Of a stretch of 64,000 nt of DNA, positions 44,636 through 56,598 are shown one piece after another (the first letter of the stretch is position 1; every line of letters begins with the position of its first letter). Source of the DNA: Beta vulgaris subsp. vulgaris (Eukaryota > Streptophyta > Magnoliopsida > Caryophyllales > Amaranthaceae); NCBI RefSeq assembly GCF_026745355.1, contig NC_079209.1, positions 29,171,365-29,235,364 of the forward strand, in the 5' to 3' direction. A program made the position numbers and the translations under genes. Under the pieces are notes generated by a model. The model did no database searches. It saw nothing but the letters and a program-made list of their open reading frames with translations, and had not been told where the DNA came from.

Positions 44636-47312
44636 GGTGCAACTTGAATCCGTCAAGACATTCGCTGGAGGTCACATAATGGAGATTGTTGACAAGGCAA
44701 TCGATGAACTCAAAAACACAATTTCGTTCATTTAGCCCCATGCTCGGACCTTTTGCGAAGGATTGACTAGTATCACATTACCCTCCCAGTTTGAAGTGTT
44801 GGTGGAAGGACATTTGCGAAGGCAACTCATCTGGACAAAGACCATCCAAACCAATTCTTCTCGCATTCCATCACCAAGCATGCACTAAGGCCAAACCACT
44901 ACCTACACTTCATGCACGCATTTCACAAAAAGAGGCTGGGTGGATCCCCAATATGCATATTGGAGTTGAGTTCAGGCATATCCCTTGCTATTGGGAATGG
45001 TTAGAGGACGTCTTACGCCATTTTAGAAATGCTGTTTCTCGCATCCACCAACTCGATGCTGTGTATGCTTCCATGTTCTTTTACAAGTGCAACAGTTCAG
45101 TTATGCAAACCTTCTGCGAATTATGGTGCCCTTTAACAAACACTTTGCTGCTTTCGGAGGGAGAGATGTCTATTAGCTTGTGGGATGTTCATGTCCTTAG
45201 TGGTTTGCCCATATCTGGTCTTCTTTACGACGATGTGATCCCTGCCAAGGCGCTTGAAGAAACCAAAGCAAAACATGATCTACGTCTTCCCCACAGTTGC
45301 ACATACTTGTTTAAAGTTTTTCGCTACTTAACAACAAAATCTAACAGGTCAGGTGTCACTTTTGAAGAATGGTGTTGTTGTTGGTTCTGTGACTCTCCCA
45401 AGTACTCAACAACACCTAAAAGCACACGGAAAAGGGCGAATTATCATGTATATGACAAAGATTTTTTAACATTTGGGAACCCTCGACCATGAAGTGACAC
45501 TACTCATGGAGCGTTTCTTGACCTGGACGTTCCCGAAGCTCATCGCCGTGAAAGCTATCTTGTAGCTTTTCTTTCATGATGGATTTGCGCTTTTGCGTTC
45601 CCTTTGAAAAATGAGGGTTATATTCGCCCTGGTGTTTTCAAACCTGCATCATACCTTGCAAGCGGTCGTGAAATTTCCTTAGCTGTTCCTGTCCTTGCAA
45701 GCATTTACAGAGGCCTGGGAGAGCTTTTTATTTCCTCTTCACCACGTAAACTCCAGGGTTCGTTTCCTGCGCATGTTGTATACGCTTGGATAGCCGTCTA
45801 CTTTCAAAGCCTTCGCTCAACCGCACATGTTTCAGGTGGTGCCCGTATGATTAATTTTCACGGTCATGAAGCGGCCTTATCTTTCAATGGCTCAGAAGCA
45901 AGGTCTCTCATCCGATCTGACAAGGCAATTGCTTGGCCTGCTACTTTTGTGAGCGGAGTCAGGGATGAAGATTTCATTGATGATAACATGCAAATCGTCA
46001 TACCACCAGGTTGTTCCTTAGTATGAGATCTAGCTTTATAACCTTGACGCATGATAATTGCTACGTGATTAAGCAGTAAAACCCTCATAGGTTTAGTCGG
46101 TGATTTGGTTTTTACCAAGATTTGCCTGGCGAGCTTGAGATCCAAAAATTTTCTAGACATGATTGCTTATTTAGCTTGTTTAGCTCGAGCATTCACCTTG
46201 GAACCAACTCTTCTAACCTGATACCTTGTTGTTGCGCTAGCATCCAAGCTCGAACTACCCCTGCCTTTGCGTCTTGGTGGAAATCGGTCTATTCTTTAAC
46301 TTATTTCTTGCGCCCTTCGAGTCCTCCAGATTTCTCTAGAACTCGTGGCCAGAGTAAGTTAAGAAAAAGAAAGGTGGATGATTCTGCTAGTTCACCAAAG
46401 GAGAAAGCTGCCAGGATCCTTATTGAACCTTATGAGAAGCGCAAGCTCAAGGTCAAGCTGACGAGTCATTGTGTCCATTCCCTCCTTCTTCTTTGTGTAT
46501 TTAGGATGATCAGGGTGAAATGGACATTGACGAGGAGCTAAGAGCGTGCAACAACACATTCGCTTCTCCGGATCAAGAGTTGATTGACGCCTCTCATGAT
46601 CCTGTCATAATCCAAACTGCAGCCTGCATTTGGACTCCAGAGTCCAGCGACATTATTGATATCCCTCCTGTTTCTGTTAAGACGACCTCTCAAAATGTTC
46701 GAGATGTGATCTCACAAGTAGAGCGACATGTTGCGAGCTATATGGTCCAATCCATTAGGAAGAAGCTATTGGTAACCCCTTTGGACGAAATTCATAACTT
46801 AAAGCAGGAATATATAGAGCTTTTCTAGTATATTACAGACAAAGGTATGAACATATTCTTCTTACAAGGCCTTGCTGAAAAGTACCTAGAGTGTGGCTCG
46901 AGATTACATTCTTAATAGAAAAACCCATGCAGAGAAACTTGCTTTGAGCATGCTTGAGCAGCAACTTTTGACGGCTGAATCAGACTTGAGCAGTGCTGTG
47001 CGTCGTCACCAAAACGAAGAACGAGTGCGGACACTTGAAGGAGAGATGAAAGACATCCACCCAACCCGAACTCGACTGAAGGAAGAACTCACAGAGCTGA
47101 CTATCAGGGAGAACAATCTTGTGATAATCATCCCAGATTCAAAACACCTTCTTGAGGAGCAGGCAACAACAATGAAAGACTTGACAAAATCACATACTTC
47201 TCTTGAGGAAAGCATTGCCGATGTCAAGCGAGTGGAGACTGAGTTATCGGCATCAAAGGAGAGTCTTGATAAGGTCCACGAGGCATTGAAGACCTTACAA
47301 TGGGAACCATAG
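44636..47312 (+). pseudogene. Plant mobile domain (PMD) ORF, antisense gene of a Tat/Retand-type element
   Basis: Pieces: from 44636 (ATG, then a frameshift near 44780), 44791-45492 (CYWEWLEDVLRHFRNAVSRI, LWCPLTNTLLLSEGEMSISL, DVHVLSGLPISG), 45604-46026 (GYIRPGVFKPASYLASGREI, SLAVPVLASIYRGL), 46110-46510 (DLPGELEIQKFSRHD) and 46520-47312 with an acidic linker and a long coiled coil (EKLALSMLEQQLLTAESDL onward). The aminotransferase-like PMD family is plant-specific and spread by transposons. The gene lies tail-to-tail with a gypsy integrase 440 bp away, the position of the extra antisense ORF reported in Tat-lineage elements. Stops near 45490, 45577 and 46033 and the frameshifts make it non-functional. 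Confidence 0.85.
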
Positions 47313-47750
47313 ATTATTCTTTTCTCCCCCCCTTTTATTTTGATCTGAGAGACCAGTGAATTGTTTTAGTTTATTATTCCATTCTCTTTTTGTGAAATAG
47401 AGCACATAACCATTTGATTTCATAATAAAGAGTACTTGCAATAAGATTTTCTTATAAGACAAACGCTTCAATGTTTCTTTTTTATTTATTCTTTTAAGCC
47501 GTTCACAGTTGATACTCTTGCGGGCCAGGATTATTACAATGAATGAATTTTGTTTTTTTTGGTGGGGCTGGACTTGAAGTGTAGATGACTTTTTCAAGCT
47601 TCCTACGTACCTGTGAAGCAAAGAAATTCACTCCAGAAGATCAAGCCAACGTAGTTCATCAAACACTAATTTTTTTGTGCTTAAATTTTCTTTTTTGTTG
47701 TTGTTTTTTTTTATTACATGCATATGCAATTTATTCTCTTGCTTAGGAGT
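47313..47750. other. Spacer between PMD ORF and gypsy integrase
   Basis: T-rich non-coding DNA. On the - strand it is the stretch just downstream of pol. No LTR or PPT recognised. Confidence 0.5.
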
Positions 47751-48267
47751 TTACATGGTAAAAAAAATTAAAGGATAGTAACGTTGCAAGAACTTCCCGT
47801 TGATAGGGCCTATGCGCAATCTGTCAACATCAACTATCTTGTAAGCTCCATTTGTGTAAACTTCCTGAATAACATACGGGCCATCCCATTTTGAGTTAAA
47901 CTTGCTTCTTATTTTGCGAGAGACAATGATGGGTCTCTTCAAAGAAAGAACCATATCCTCGACTTGAAAAGAACGTACTCTTACCTTCTTATTGAATGCA
48001 CGTTTCAGACGGACTTGGTAGCACTCCAACTTTTGTTGTGCTTCAAGTCTTTTTTCATCAAGTGCTTCTAATTCTGCCAGCCGAATCTTAGCATTTTCTT
48101 CCGCTGTAAGATCCTCTTGAATGGCTATCCTCAATGATGGGATTTGTATTTCTAATGGCAATGCAGACTCTACTCTATATACGAGTGCGTAGGGTGTTGA
48201 TTGAGTTGGTGTGTTGTACGTAGTACGATATGCCCACAATGCTTCACCAAGTTTCTCACACTAATCT
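47751..48267 (-). pseudogene. Integrase C-terminus of a Tat/Retand-type Ty3/gypsy element, truncated
   Basis: The frame 48239-47751 reads LWAYRTT-type wording (MWAYRTTYNTPTQSTPYALV), LPLEIQIPSLRIAIQEDLTA, ENAKIRLAELEALDEKRLEA and DGPYVIQEVYTNGAYKI, ending near GPINGKFLQRYYP. This is the well-known C-terminal part of Tat-lineage integrase. The upstream part is cut at 48267, exactly where the T1 LTR begins, so T1 inserted into this element. Confidence 0.9.
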
Positions 48268-50862
48268 TGTAACACCCCAAAATTTCTCTGAAATTTTCTC
48301 GTGTTAATTGTTATTATCTGATGTGTTAAATTATATTTTTACTAAATTATTTTCGAAATATATATATATATATATAATTCTACACCTACATTATTTTAAT
48401 CGACATTGTTCAATGGTTATAATGTGTGTTCTATTAGTGTGGCATTGTTGTTAATCATATAACGTCGGTATCTGCGTTGTTTATATGAAACAGATAATGT
48501 AGTACTCGTGTGTGTGCCGAGTGTAAAATGTGGTAGAGTGTTACGTGCGTATTTGTATAAAGTTAGTATTTATAAATTTTAATTTTGAAAATATATACTT
48601 ATACATTTTATTTTTGAACGTTTTTTTGGTTGCTGTCTGAAACGTACATTGTACTAATATTTTCGTACATTGTATCATGTGTGTTGGGAGGTCCGAATTT
48701 CTGATTTTTGGTTTATAGTATACGAAGAGTCTTTGGACAACTTATACGAACTCTTGTAACGTTGCGATAACCAAAGGACTATCTCTTCATTTTCCTCCTT
48801 AATACACCTCATGAACCACAAACTCTTCACCTTATTTTCTGAAAATAAAATCAGAATTCTTGGCCTTTGTCATCACCATTTCACACGCCTATCACAAAGG
48901 AAAAAGGGGAGAGGAAAAGTTTGTGCTTTCTTCACAATTTTTCTCACACAAAAATCAGTCCACATTTCTTGGTTTCAAGCTATTTCGCACCAGTTTTCAA
49001 GCACACGCTGAGATCGTTGTTTTTGTGTTCTTAGGAGAAGAAGGTGGTGATATTGCACGAGACGTTTAGAGTACTTTGAAGCTTTCTACTGCGTATCTTC
49101 CCAAGAAAAAGGTAACTAGCGTTATCCTAGTTCGGTAGAGTATAGATTTTGAACTTAGGTTGTTAGAAATGCGTTAGAGAATGTAGTTTCATGTTAGGTG
49201 GAACTTAGAGGATTGTATGGTTAAAGTTTCTTGTGGATTTTATTAGTTGTTGATGTTGTTTTCGTGTTTGAAATTTCTACTATGATCTTATTGTTAGTAC
49301 TTGTAAAATTGTTGTTTTCTCTTATTAATGTGGTTGTGTTCATTTGGTTGATTTCCTTGGATTGTGTCTTGGAATCGTGGTTGTCATTGTTGTATTGGTG
49401 AAGTATGGATGTTGTGAAGGTGTTTGGTGTGTGTGTGGATGTGAATTGAGGTTGGAGTAGGCGTGGGTGGCTGGTGCTAGCCTCGAGGGAATTTTCGTGG
49501 GCAACGAGCGAAGCTCGCAGGCCACGGCAGTGGGCTGCTCGCATCTCGCGAGCCTCGTCGCGACTCTCGAGCCTCGTCGCGACTCATGATACTAAGGGTG
49601 TTTGAGTATCGTTTGGTCGACTTTAAGGGTATGTGCCTAATTGTGACGGGTAGCTTTTGGTTATGCGTCTTGAAATGTGTCGGTTGTTAGTGTTTGGCTA
49701 TACAAACTCATGATAGAACCTTGATGGGTAAGATTGGTTGAGTTACTCTTATAACATGTTTATATTGGACGTTGGGTGTAGATTAGTTGGCCTATACTTG
49801 ACATGTATGCTTGCACGTTGTTGAATGATGTGACTCTACCAACGGTATGGTTCTAGAGGTCTCTATCAGGAAATTCTAAGAGCAGTGGTTCTAGGAATTT
49901 GTATGATGATCCTAAGGGTGGCATGGTCCTAGAAAATTTGTGTTTGATTATCCTAAGGGCGGTCTGGTCCTAGGATCTGGTTACTAAACCTTGGGCGGTA
50001 TGGTCCATTGGTTCCTCACGGGTGGTATGATCCGTAGAATTTAGCTATTCGAAAAGGGCGGTATGGTTCCTCGAGTATGCTGGCTGAAAAGGGCGGTATG
50101 GTTCCTCGAATATGCAACATAGGCCTTGGGCGGTCTGGTCCAATGAGTCTACTCACAGACGGCATGGTCTGTTGTGTTTGAGCTCGTTGACCGCATATGT
50201 TGCATGGTTGACGGGGATTGGTTGTGTTAGTAGAGTGTCTAGATTGATATTATGGTCGTTGTATCTCGTGGTGAGTATGGTGTTTGACATCATATTTTTC
50301 TGATGTTGTTTCTAATTATTTAAGTTCTTATTTGTTTCTATTTGAGCTGGGAGAACTGCTAGTTACTCCCCACTGATTGTGGAAGTTGTTGAATTATTGT
50401 GCAGATGGTGATGCTGTTTAGAGTTGTCACAGTTTGGATCGGGGTTGTGCGTTTTAACCGTGTGAGCAAGGAAGTGGTGCTTGTTATAGTAGATGAGCAC
50501 TCTGAAGCTGGAATTAGGACTAGTTACTTAGTTGGTTATAAGTAGCTACTCTAGTTTTGACTTATGTTTTGGAACTACGGATTTCCATTGTTTTAGTTAT
50601 ATTTACTCTATTTTGAGATTTCTTATGGTGGTCTTATGACTTTTTGAGACTTGTTGGAGATGAGGGTATGGGACCTCATTTTCCCTTTTTATATCTATAT
50701 CCGGAGTTGGCTTATGCTTATGAAGGCTTTATCTACTTATAGTTTGATATACTACTCCATAGAGTAGCATCTCCGTCTCATTTGTATTTTCCGCTTCCAT
50801 TATTCATATCATTTTCCTTATTTTAAGTCATCGCTCTTCTTGGTTTTGGACGGGATTTTACA
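48268..50862 (+). repeat. 5' LTR of T1 (2.6 kb)
   Basis: It starts TGTAACACCCCAAAATT and ends GGGATTTTACA, next to the PBS. The first 170 bp match 55337-55503. It contains a (TA)n tract at 48360-48377, a GC-rich CpG-dense patch at 49495-49590 with a duplicated GAGCCTCGTCGCGACTC, and a degenerate minisatellite at 49840-50170. Confidence 0.9.
49840..50170 (+). repeat. Degenerate minisatellite in the T1 LTR
   Basis: About nine to ten units spaced about 30-45 bp apart around the core GGGCGGTATGGTYC (variants GGGTGGCATGGTCC, GGGCGGTCTGGTCC, GACGGCATGGTC). Confidence 0.85.
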
Positions 50863-50864
50863 GT

Positions 50865-50875
50865 TGGTATCAGAG
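50865..50875 (+). other. tRNA-Met primer binding site of T1
   Basis: TGGTATCAGAG lies two bases after the LTR end and is complementary to the 3' end of initiator tRNA-Met. Confidence 0.9.
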
Positions 50876-51096
50876 TAAAACGTTCTAGAAGCTTTATTTA
50901 AGTTGCTACTATTTCCCAGAGAATGTGTAGACTTGTGACTAGGATTACTAGTGTGTTAGGCTTCAAGTCTAGTGTGTATGAGAGTTACCTGGGTAGGAGA
51001 GTAAACCTGGGGAATCATTTTGTTTACTGTATTTATCAATTTAATACTTGTTTATGTGACCTTTATAAACTAATGTGACAGCTTCTGTTTTGTAGT

Positions 51097-52660
51097 ATGC
51101 CTCCACGACAACAGTTAGCTGCTAGAAAGGAAGCTGCATGTCGTCGTCGCGTAAGCCTGGAAAATGCTTTCATATCAATTGCTAATAGGGCTGTTTCTTC
51201 TTGTGGTGGGCAGTTTGCTTTCGACCAGTTTGACCGTCATAGGCCCCCTACTTATGATGGTGCTGCGGACCCTGTGGCTCTGGAAAATTGGTTAAGGGAG
51301 ATGGAGAAGCTTTTCACGGCATCAAACTGCTCTGCTGCCGAAATGGTACATATTGGGACGTACTATTTGAAGGGAGAGGCGGATAATTGGTGGGGTACGC
51401 TGAAGGATGCGTGTATGGCTACAGCTGGTTTTGGGTGGACCCAGTTCCCCGCCAAGCTAAAAGAGAGATTCTATCCTGATGAGTTGCGCTGGCAAAAACA
51501 GGAAGAGTTTCTATCTCTGACTTAAGGGATTATGGATATCCAGAAGTACACCGACCGCTTCACAGAGCTGTCTAAATTTGCTGGTACTGTCATTCCCGCC
51601 GAAGCTGAGAGGGTGAAGAGATATATAAAGAAGATGAATCCGAGGGTAAGGACTCTGGTGCTGTGTTCGGGGGTTACCACTTTTCAAGCTGCTTATGAGA
51701 TGGCCCTGATTGTCCATGCATCAGTCAAAGAGGAAGAAGCTATTAAGGTTGCTCCTGTGAGGAAGCCTTTTCCGTTTGTTGCTCCAGGTCCAGCTAAGAA
51801 GCCGAGGTTTGAACAAAGTTTTTGTGGTGGGTATCAAGGCTCCAGTTCTAGGCAAAGTGTTGATCCGTCCAAGTGTCGGAGGTGGGAGAAGCCTGTGCAT
51901 CTAGGGAAGGACTGTGATGGAGCTGCTATTGTCTACTTCTACTGTAGGGAAGTGGGTCACAAGAGTTATGAGTGTTCCAAGAATCCGAGGGCTACAGCTA
52001 AGCCTCCTGTTCCTCCTAGTCTTTCTGCTCCGCCGAAGAATCGTGTTTACAGCATGACTCATTCCGACGCCGATGTTCATCCCGACGTCGTCTCTGGTAT
52101 CTTTCTTGTTAATTCTGTCCCTGCTTTTGTGTTGTTTGATTCTGGTGCTTCCGTGTCATGTGTGTCTAATTCTTTTGTCAAGAAAGCTAACCTGTCTTCG
52201 AGTTCTCCTATTCAAACTCTTATATCTCTACCTTATGGGGAGAACTACCCTTGTCTTGTCGAGTATCGTGGAGTGCCTATCTCTGTGTTGGGTATTGATC
52301 TTCCGGCCGATCTCAAGGCATTCCCCATGGTTGAGTTTGATGTTATTTTGGGTATTGACTAACTGTTTAAGTATCGTGCTCAGATTCATTGTCGCGATAA
52401 AAAAACGACTCTTCGTAGTCCGTGTGGCAAGCGTATCTCCTATAGTGGATTGGTGTTGAAGAAAGGGGTGAAAATCGTATCTGCTCTCAAAATGCAAAAG
52501 CTCCGTCAGAATGGGGAGCAAGTGTTCCTCTGCATGGTGAAAGATTTGAGCCAAGAGATGAAATTGGAGGATATTCCCGTTGTCCGTGAGTATCCGGACG
52601 TCTTTCCCAATAAGCTACCAGGTATCCCTCCTGAGATAGAGGTCGAGTCAGCATTGACCT
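51097..52660 (+). pseudogene. gag and protease of T1
   Basis: The start MPPRQQLAARKEA is 235 bp after the PBS. The capsid core has RHRPPTYDGAADPVALENWL and EMEKLFTASNCSAAEMV, then a TAA at 51523 (LSLT-stop-GIMD), then the rest of gag from 51532. The knuckles are damaged: in the first (CRRWEKPVHLGKDC) the second Cys is Trp, and in the second (YFYCREVGHKSYEC) the first Cys is Tyr; T2 keeps the second intact. The protease active site FVLFDSGASVSC is intact. A TAA at 52360 replaces the Trp of the FDVILGMDW motif. A one-base loss near 52648 (GAGTCAGC against GAGTTCAGC in T2) shifts the frame before RT. Confidence 0.9.
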
Positions 52661-52675
52661 GACTCCTGGTACTGC

Positions 52676-55302
52676 TCCTTTGTCAAAGGCCCCATATAGG
52701 ATGGCGCCTGCTGAGTTGCAAGAGTTGAAGACTCAGTTGCAAGAACTGATTGATAAGGGATTTATTAGGCCGAGTGTCTCACCGTGGGGTGCTCCTGTTC
52801 TGTTTGTCAAAAAGAAAGATGGGAGTATGCGGCTTTGCATCGATTATCGTGAATTGAACAAGGTGACTATCAAGAATAGGTATCCCTTTCCCCGCATTGA
52901 GGATCTGTTTGACCAGTTAAAGGGTGCGGGAGTATTCTCAAAGACAGATTTGAGGTCAGGCTATCACTAGATTCCGGTGAAGAAGGAAGATATTCCTAAG
53001 ACCGCTTTCCGAACAAGATATGGGCATTATGAGTTTGTTGTCATGCCCTTTGGCCTTACTAATGCCCCTGCTGTATTCATGGATCAGATGAACCGCTCTT
53101 TCCATGAGTTCCTGGATTCGTGTGTGGTTGTTTTCATCGACGATATCCTGGTGTACTCTAAGAAAGAAAAAGAGCATGAGAAGCATCTAAGGTTAATCTT
53201 GGGTATTCTGAGGCAACATAAATGGTTTGCAAAGTTCTCCAAGTCCGAGTTCTGGCTGAAGGAGGTGTTGTTCCTATGCCATGTCATTAGCAAGGATGGT
53301 GTTATGGTGGATCCATCTAAGGTTAGAATTGTGGTGGATTGGGAGAGTCCTAAAAATGTTTCCGAGATCCGGAGTTTCCTAGGCCTTGCTGGTTACTACC
53401 GGAGGTTTGTTAAGGATTTCTCAAGGATAGCTCAGTCGCTGACTAAACTGATGAAGAAGGAGAGCAAATTCTTGTGGTCCGAAGAGTGTGAAAAAGCATT
53501 CCAAGAATTAAAGAAATGCCTCACTACCGCTCCTGTTCTGACCTTGCCTACCGAAGGGGTTGGGTTTGAAGTATATAGTGACGCATCGAAGCTTGGGTTG
53601 GGTTGTTTCCTTATGCAACAAGGAAGAGTGGTGGCGTATGCTTCTAGGCAGTTGAAGGTGCATGAAAAGAATTACCCTACTCATGATCTGGAGTTGGCTG
53701 CTGTGGTGTTCGCTCTTAAAATCTAGCGACACTATCTGTATGGGGTTTCATGTAGGGTGTTTACCGACCACAAAAGCCTTAAGTACATCTTCACTCAAAG
53801 AGATTTGAATTTGAGGCAGAGGAGATCGTTGGAGCTGATCAAGGATTACGATCTGCAGCTTGATTACCATGAGGGTAAAACTAATGTGGTTGCGGATGCT
53901 CTCAGCCGTAAGCCAAAGCATTCTCTTAATGCGGTTAGAATCCCACCGAGAGACTTGTGTGATGAATTTTGGAAGCTTGAAATCGAGGTTGTACCTTAGG
54001 GTTCGGTGGAAACTCTCTGTGCTATGAGTGTCGAGCCAGTCTTGTTCCAAGAATTGCGAGAGAAGCATAAAAATGATCCTAAGTTGGAGAAGATCCGTGA
54101 AGCTAAGGTTCAGGGTCGAGCCGAAAATTTAGAAGTCGATTCCGAGGGAGGTCTGAAATTCATGGGTCGTTGGTGTGTGCCTAATGACTTAGAGCTTAAG
54201 AAGAAGATTCTCGAAGAAGCTCACTGTACTCCCTATTCTGTTCATCCTGGGGGTGATAAGCTTTACAAGGATATCAAGGTTAACTTCTGGTGGCCTTGTA
54301 TGAAGAGGGAAGTGGCCTAATTTGTGGCTAGGTGTCTGGTGTGTCAAAAGGTCAAGATCGAGCATCAAAGGTTAGGTGGTTTGCTACAACCATTACCAAT
54401 TCCCGCATGGAAGTTTGATTCTATCTCGATGGACTTTGTTATAGGTCTTCCGAGAGGTGCTGGTGGTAAGAATGCCGTGTGGGTGATCGTAGACCGGTTG
54501 GCTAAGGTGGCTCGGTTTATTCCGATGAAGAATACTTGGTCTATGAAAGAGTTAGCGGAAGCCTACGCTAATGAAATAATTCGATTGCATGGTGTTCCGA
54601 AGGATATAGTATCTGATCGAGACCCTAGATTTTTGTCTCATTTTTGGCTTGCTCTGCAAGAAGCTTTTGGTACTACGTTGAAGTTGAGTACCGCTTTCCA
54701 TGCTGCTACGGATGGGCAAACTGAGAGGACTATTCAGACTCTGGAGGATATGCTCCGTGCCTGTGCTATGGAATTTCAAGAGGCTTACAAGCTAGAATGA
54801 AGGCTGCTCAAGATACGCAGAGGTCTTATGCAGACTTGCATCAGAAGCCTATTTCTTTTGCCGTTGAAGATAGGGTGCTGTTGAAAGTATCTCCGATGAA
54901 GCGAGTGGCGAGATTTGGGCAAAAAGGCAAGTTAAGCCCAAAGTATGTTGGCCCCTATGAGATTCTCGAGAGAATTGGAGAGGTGGCTTACAGGTTGGCT
55001 ATGCCACCCGAATTGTCGAGGGTGCACGATGTGTTCCATGTTCGCAGTTGCGGAGGTATCGCAGCGATCCGTCTCATTTTATTCCTATAGAGTCGGTCTT
55101 TATTGAGCCGAATATGATTTTTGAGGAGCGACCTGTCCAGATCTTGGACCGTCAGAATCGTGCCCTGAGAAGGAAGGTGATACCCTTGGTTAAGGTACTT
55201 TGGAGGAATCAAAAGTATGAGGAAGCCACTTGGGAAACGGAGGAGTCGATGAGGATCAAGTATCCCGAGCTTTTTGCCTCAGGTATTTCCTTTCTATTTT
55301 AA
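52676..55302 (+). pseudogene. pol of T1: RT, RNase H, integrase, chromodomain
   Basis: RT runs from [13 protein letters not shown] through [20 protein letters not shown] to the catalytic [10 protein letters not shown] (53132-53161). RNase H begins at [12 protein letters not shown]. Integrase has the His/Cys finger (SVHPGGDKLY...CLVCQ) and the DDE residues in [22 protein letters not shown] and [16 protein letters not shown] chromodomain ends it (RPVQILDRQNRALRRK to EEATWETEESMRIKYPELF). Stops: TAG 52968, TAG 53724, TAG 53997, TAA 54318 and TGA near 54798. About 190-200 bp present in T2 (63506-63702) are missing near 54785. Confidence 0.92.
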
Positions 55303-55336
55303 GTTCGAGGACGAATTTTTCTTAAGGAGGGGAGAT

Positions 55337-55503
55337 TGTAACACCCCGAAAATTCTCTGAAATTTCCGCGTGTTAATTGTTATTATCTGATGTGTTAAAT
55401 TATATTTTTTACTAAATTATTTTCGGAAAGTATATATATATAATTCTACACCTACATTATTTTAATCGACACTGTTCAATGGTTATAATGTGTGTTTTAT
55501 TGG
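55337..55503 (+). repeat. Truncated 3' LTR of T1
   Basis: TGTAACACCCCG start, then the same order as the 5' LTR to about 55503, where the sequence changes without break into the gag zinc-knuckle region of T2. The junction reads TTATTGGTGTGAGAAGCC, with a few bases of microhomology. Confidence 0.9.
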
Positions 55504-56032
55504 TGTGAGAAGCCTGTGCATCTAGGGAAGGATTGTGATGGAGCTGCTATTGTCTGCTTCTACTGTAGGGAAGCGGGTCACAAGAGTTATGAGTGTCCCA
55601 AGAATCTGAGGGCTACAGCTAAGCCTCCTGTTCCTCCTAGTCTTTCTGCTCCGCCGAAGAATCGAGTTTACAACATGACTCATTCCGACGCCGATGTTCA
55701 TCCCGACGTCGTCTCTGGTATCTTTCTTGTTAATTCTGTCCCTGCTTCTGTGTTGTTTGATTCTGGTGCTTCCGTGTCATGTGTGTCTAATTCTTTTGCC
55801 AAGAAAGCTAACCTGTTTTCAAGTTCTCCTATTCGAACTCTTATATCTCTACCTTCTGGGGAGAACTACCCTTGTCTTGCCGAGTATCGTGGAGTGCCTA
55901 TCTCTGTGTTGGGTATTGATCTTCCGGCCGATCTCAAGGCATTCTCCATGGTTGAGTTTGATGTTATTTTAGGTATGGACTGGCTATTTAAGTATCGTCC
56001 TCAGATTAATTGCCGCGATAAAAAAGTGACTC
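55504..56032 (+). pseudogene. gag zinc knuckle and protease of T2
   Basis: The knuckle CFYCREAGHKSYEC has intact C-X2-C-X4-H-X4-C. The protease has VLFDSGASVSC and FDVILGMDWLFKYRP intact. The frame is open to the CRM insertion at 56033. The part upstream of the knuckle was deleted in the T1/T2 fusion. Confidence 0.9.
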
Positions 56033-56598
56033 TGATATATAACTTAATCTGCTTCGTGAAGACTAAGTTGGTGATAGGTGAAACTAGTAAGTTGGAACAC
56101 TCACAAGTTAGAAATTTCGGATTATTTAGTCTAAGTTGGAATACTTGACAACTTAACTAAGAGTGTTTATACTTTTATGAGAATACTTGATCACAAAATA
56201 TAAACTAGGAAGATGAGTACTGAACTACAATACTCGAGAATAAACTCACAATGCCGTGTGAATAAGTGTATTGAAAACGAATGCTAATCTACTTCTTATT
56301 GAAAATAATGCCTCCCTTATATAGGGTACAACTTATACTAATCCAACTAGAATTAGTTATGTTTATCTCCTAGTAAAACAAAACTTATCCTCCTTTAATT
56401 ATTATTACTCCTACTCCTAAAGATAACATGAACAACATGTTTATCTTTTAAAAACACTAAACTATCTATACCCTAGCTATGCAACAATGCCCTTGCGCCC
56501 AGCCTAAGCCATGGATTGTTAAATCCTTTATGCCCCGCACTTCTTGACGACTTAATACCAGCTCTTTTTCTTCAATGTTAGTATTTACTTCCGGATCA
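56033..56598 (-). repeat. 3' LTR (- strand) of the CRM-type element
   Basis: 566 bp. Near-identical to 60840-61402. It carries the last part of the pol reading frame, to the stop at 56466. Confidence 0.92.

Larger units (their letters stand above)
48268..55503 (+). mobile_element. Tekay/Del-type chromodomain gypsy element T1
   Basis: Order: 5' LTR 48268-50862, PBS, gag, protease, RT, RNase H, integrase, chromodomain, polypurine tract 55324-55335 (AAGGAGGGGAGA) and the first 167 bp of the 3' LTR (55337-55503). The rest of the 3' LTR is lost at the junction with T2. Coding is complete in outline but carries stops and a deletion of roughly 200 bp near 54785 relative to T2. Confidence 0.92.

Noticed and set aside
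44239..44741. Overlapping - strand ORFs before the PMD gene
   Set aside because: No recognisable domain, and partly antisense to the PMD start.
47006..47227. - strand Ser/Val-rich ORF
   Set aside because: Complement of the coiled-coil tail of the PMD gene.
52073..52459. 128-codon Leu/Cys-rich + strand ORF, repeated at 55694
   Set aside because: Shifted frame of the conserved protease region in T1 and T2; repetition reflects element homology.
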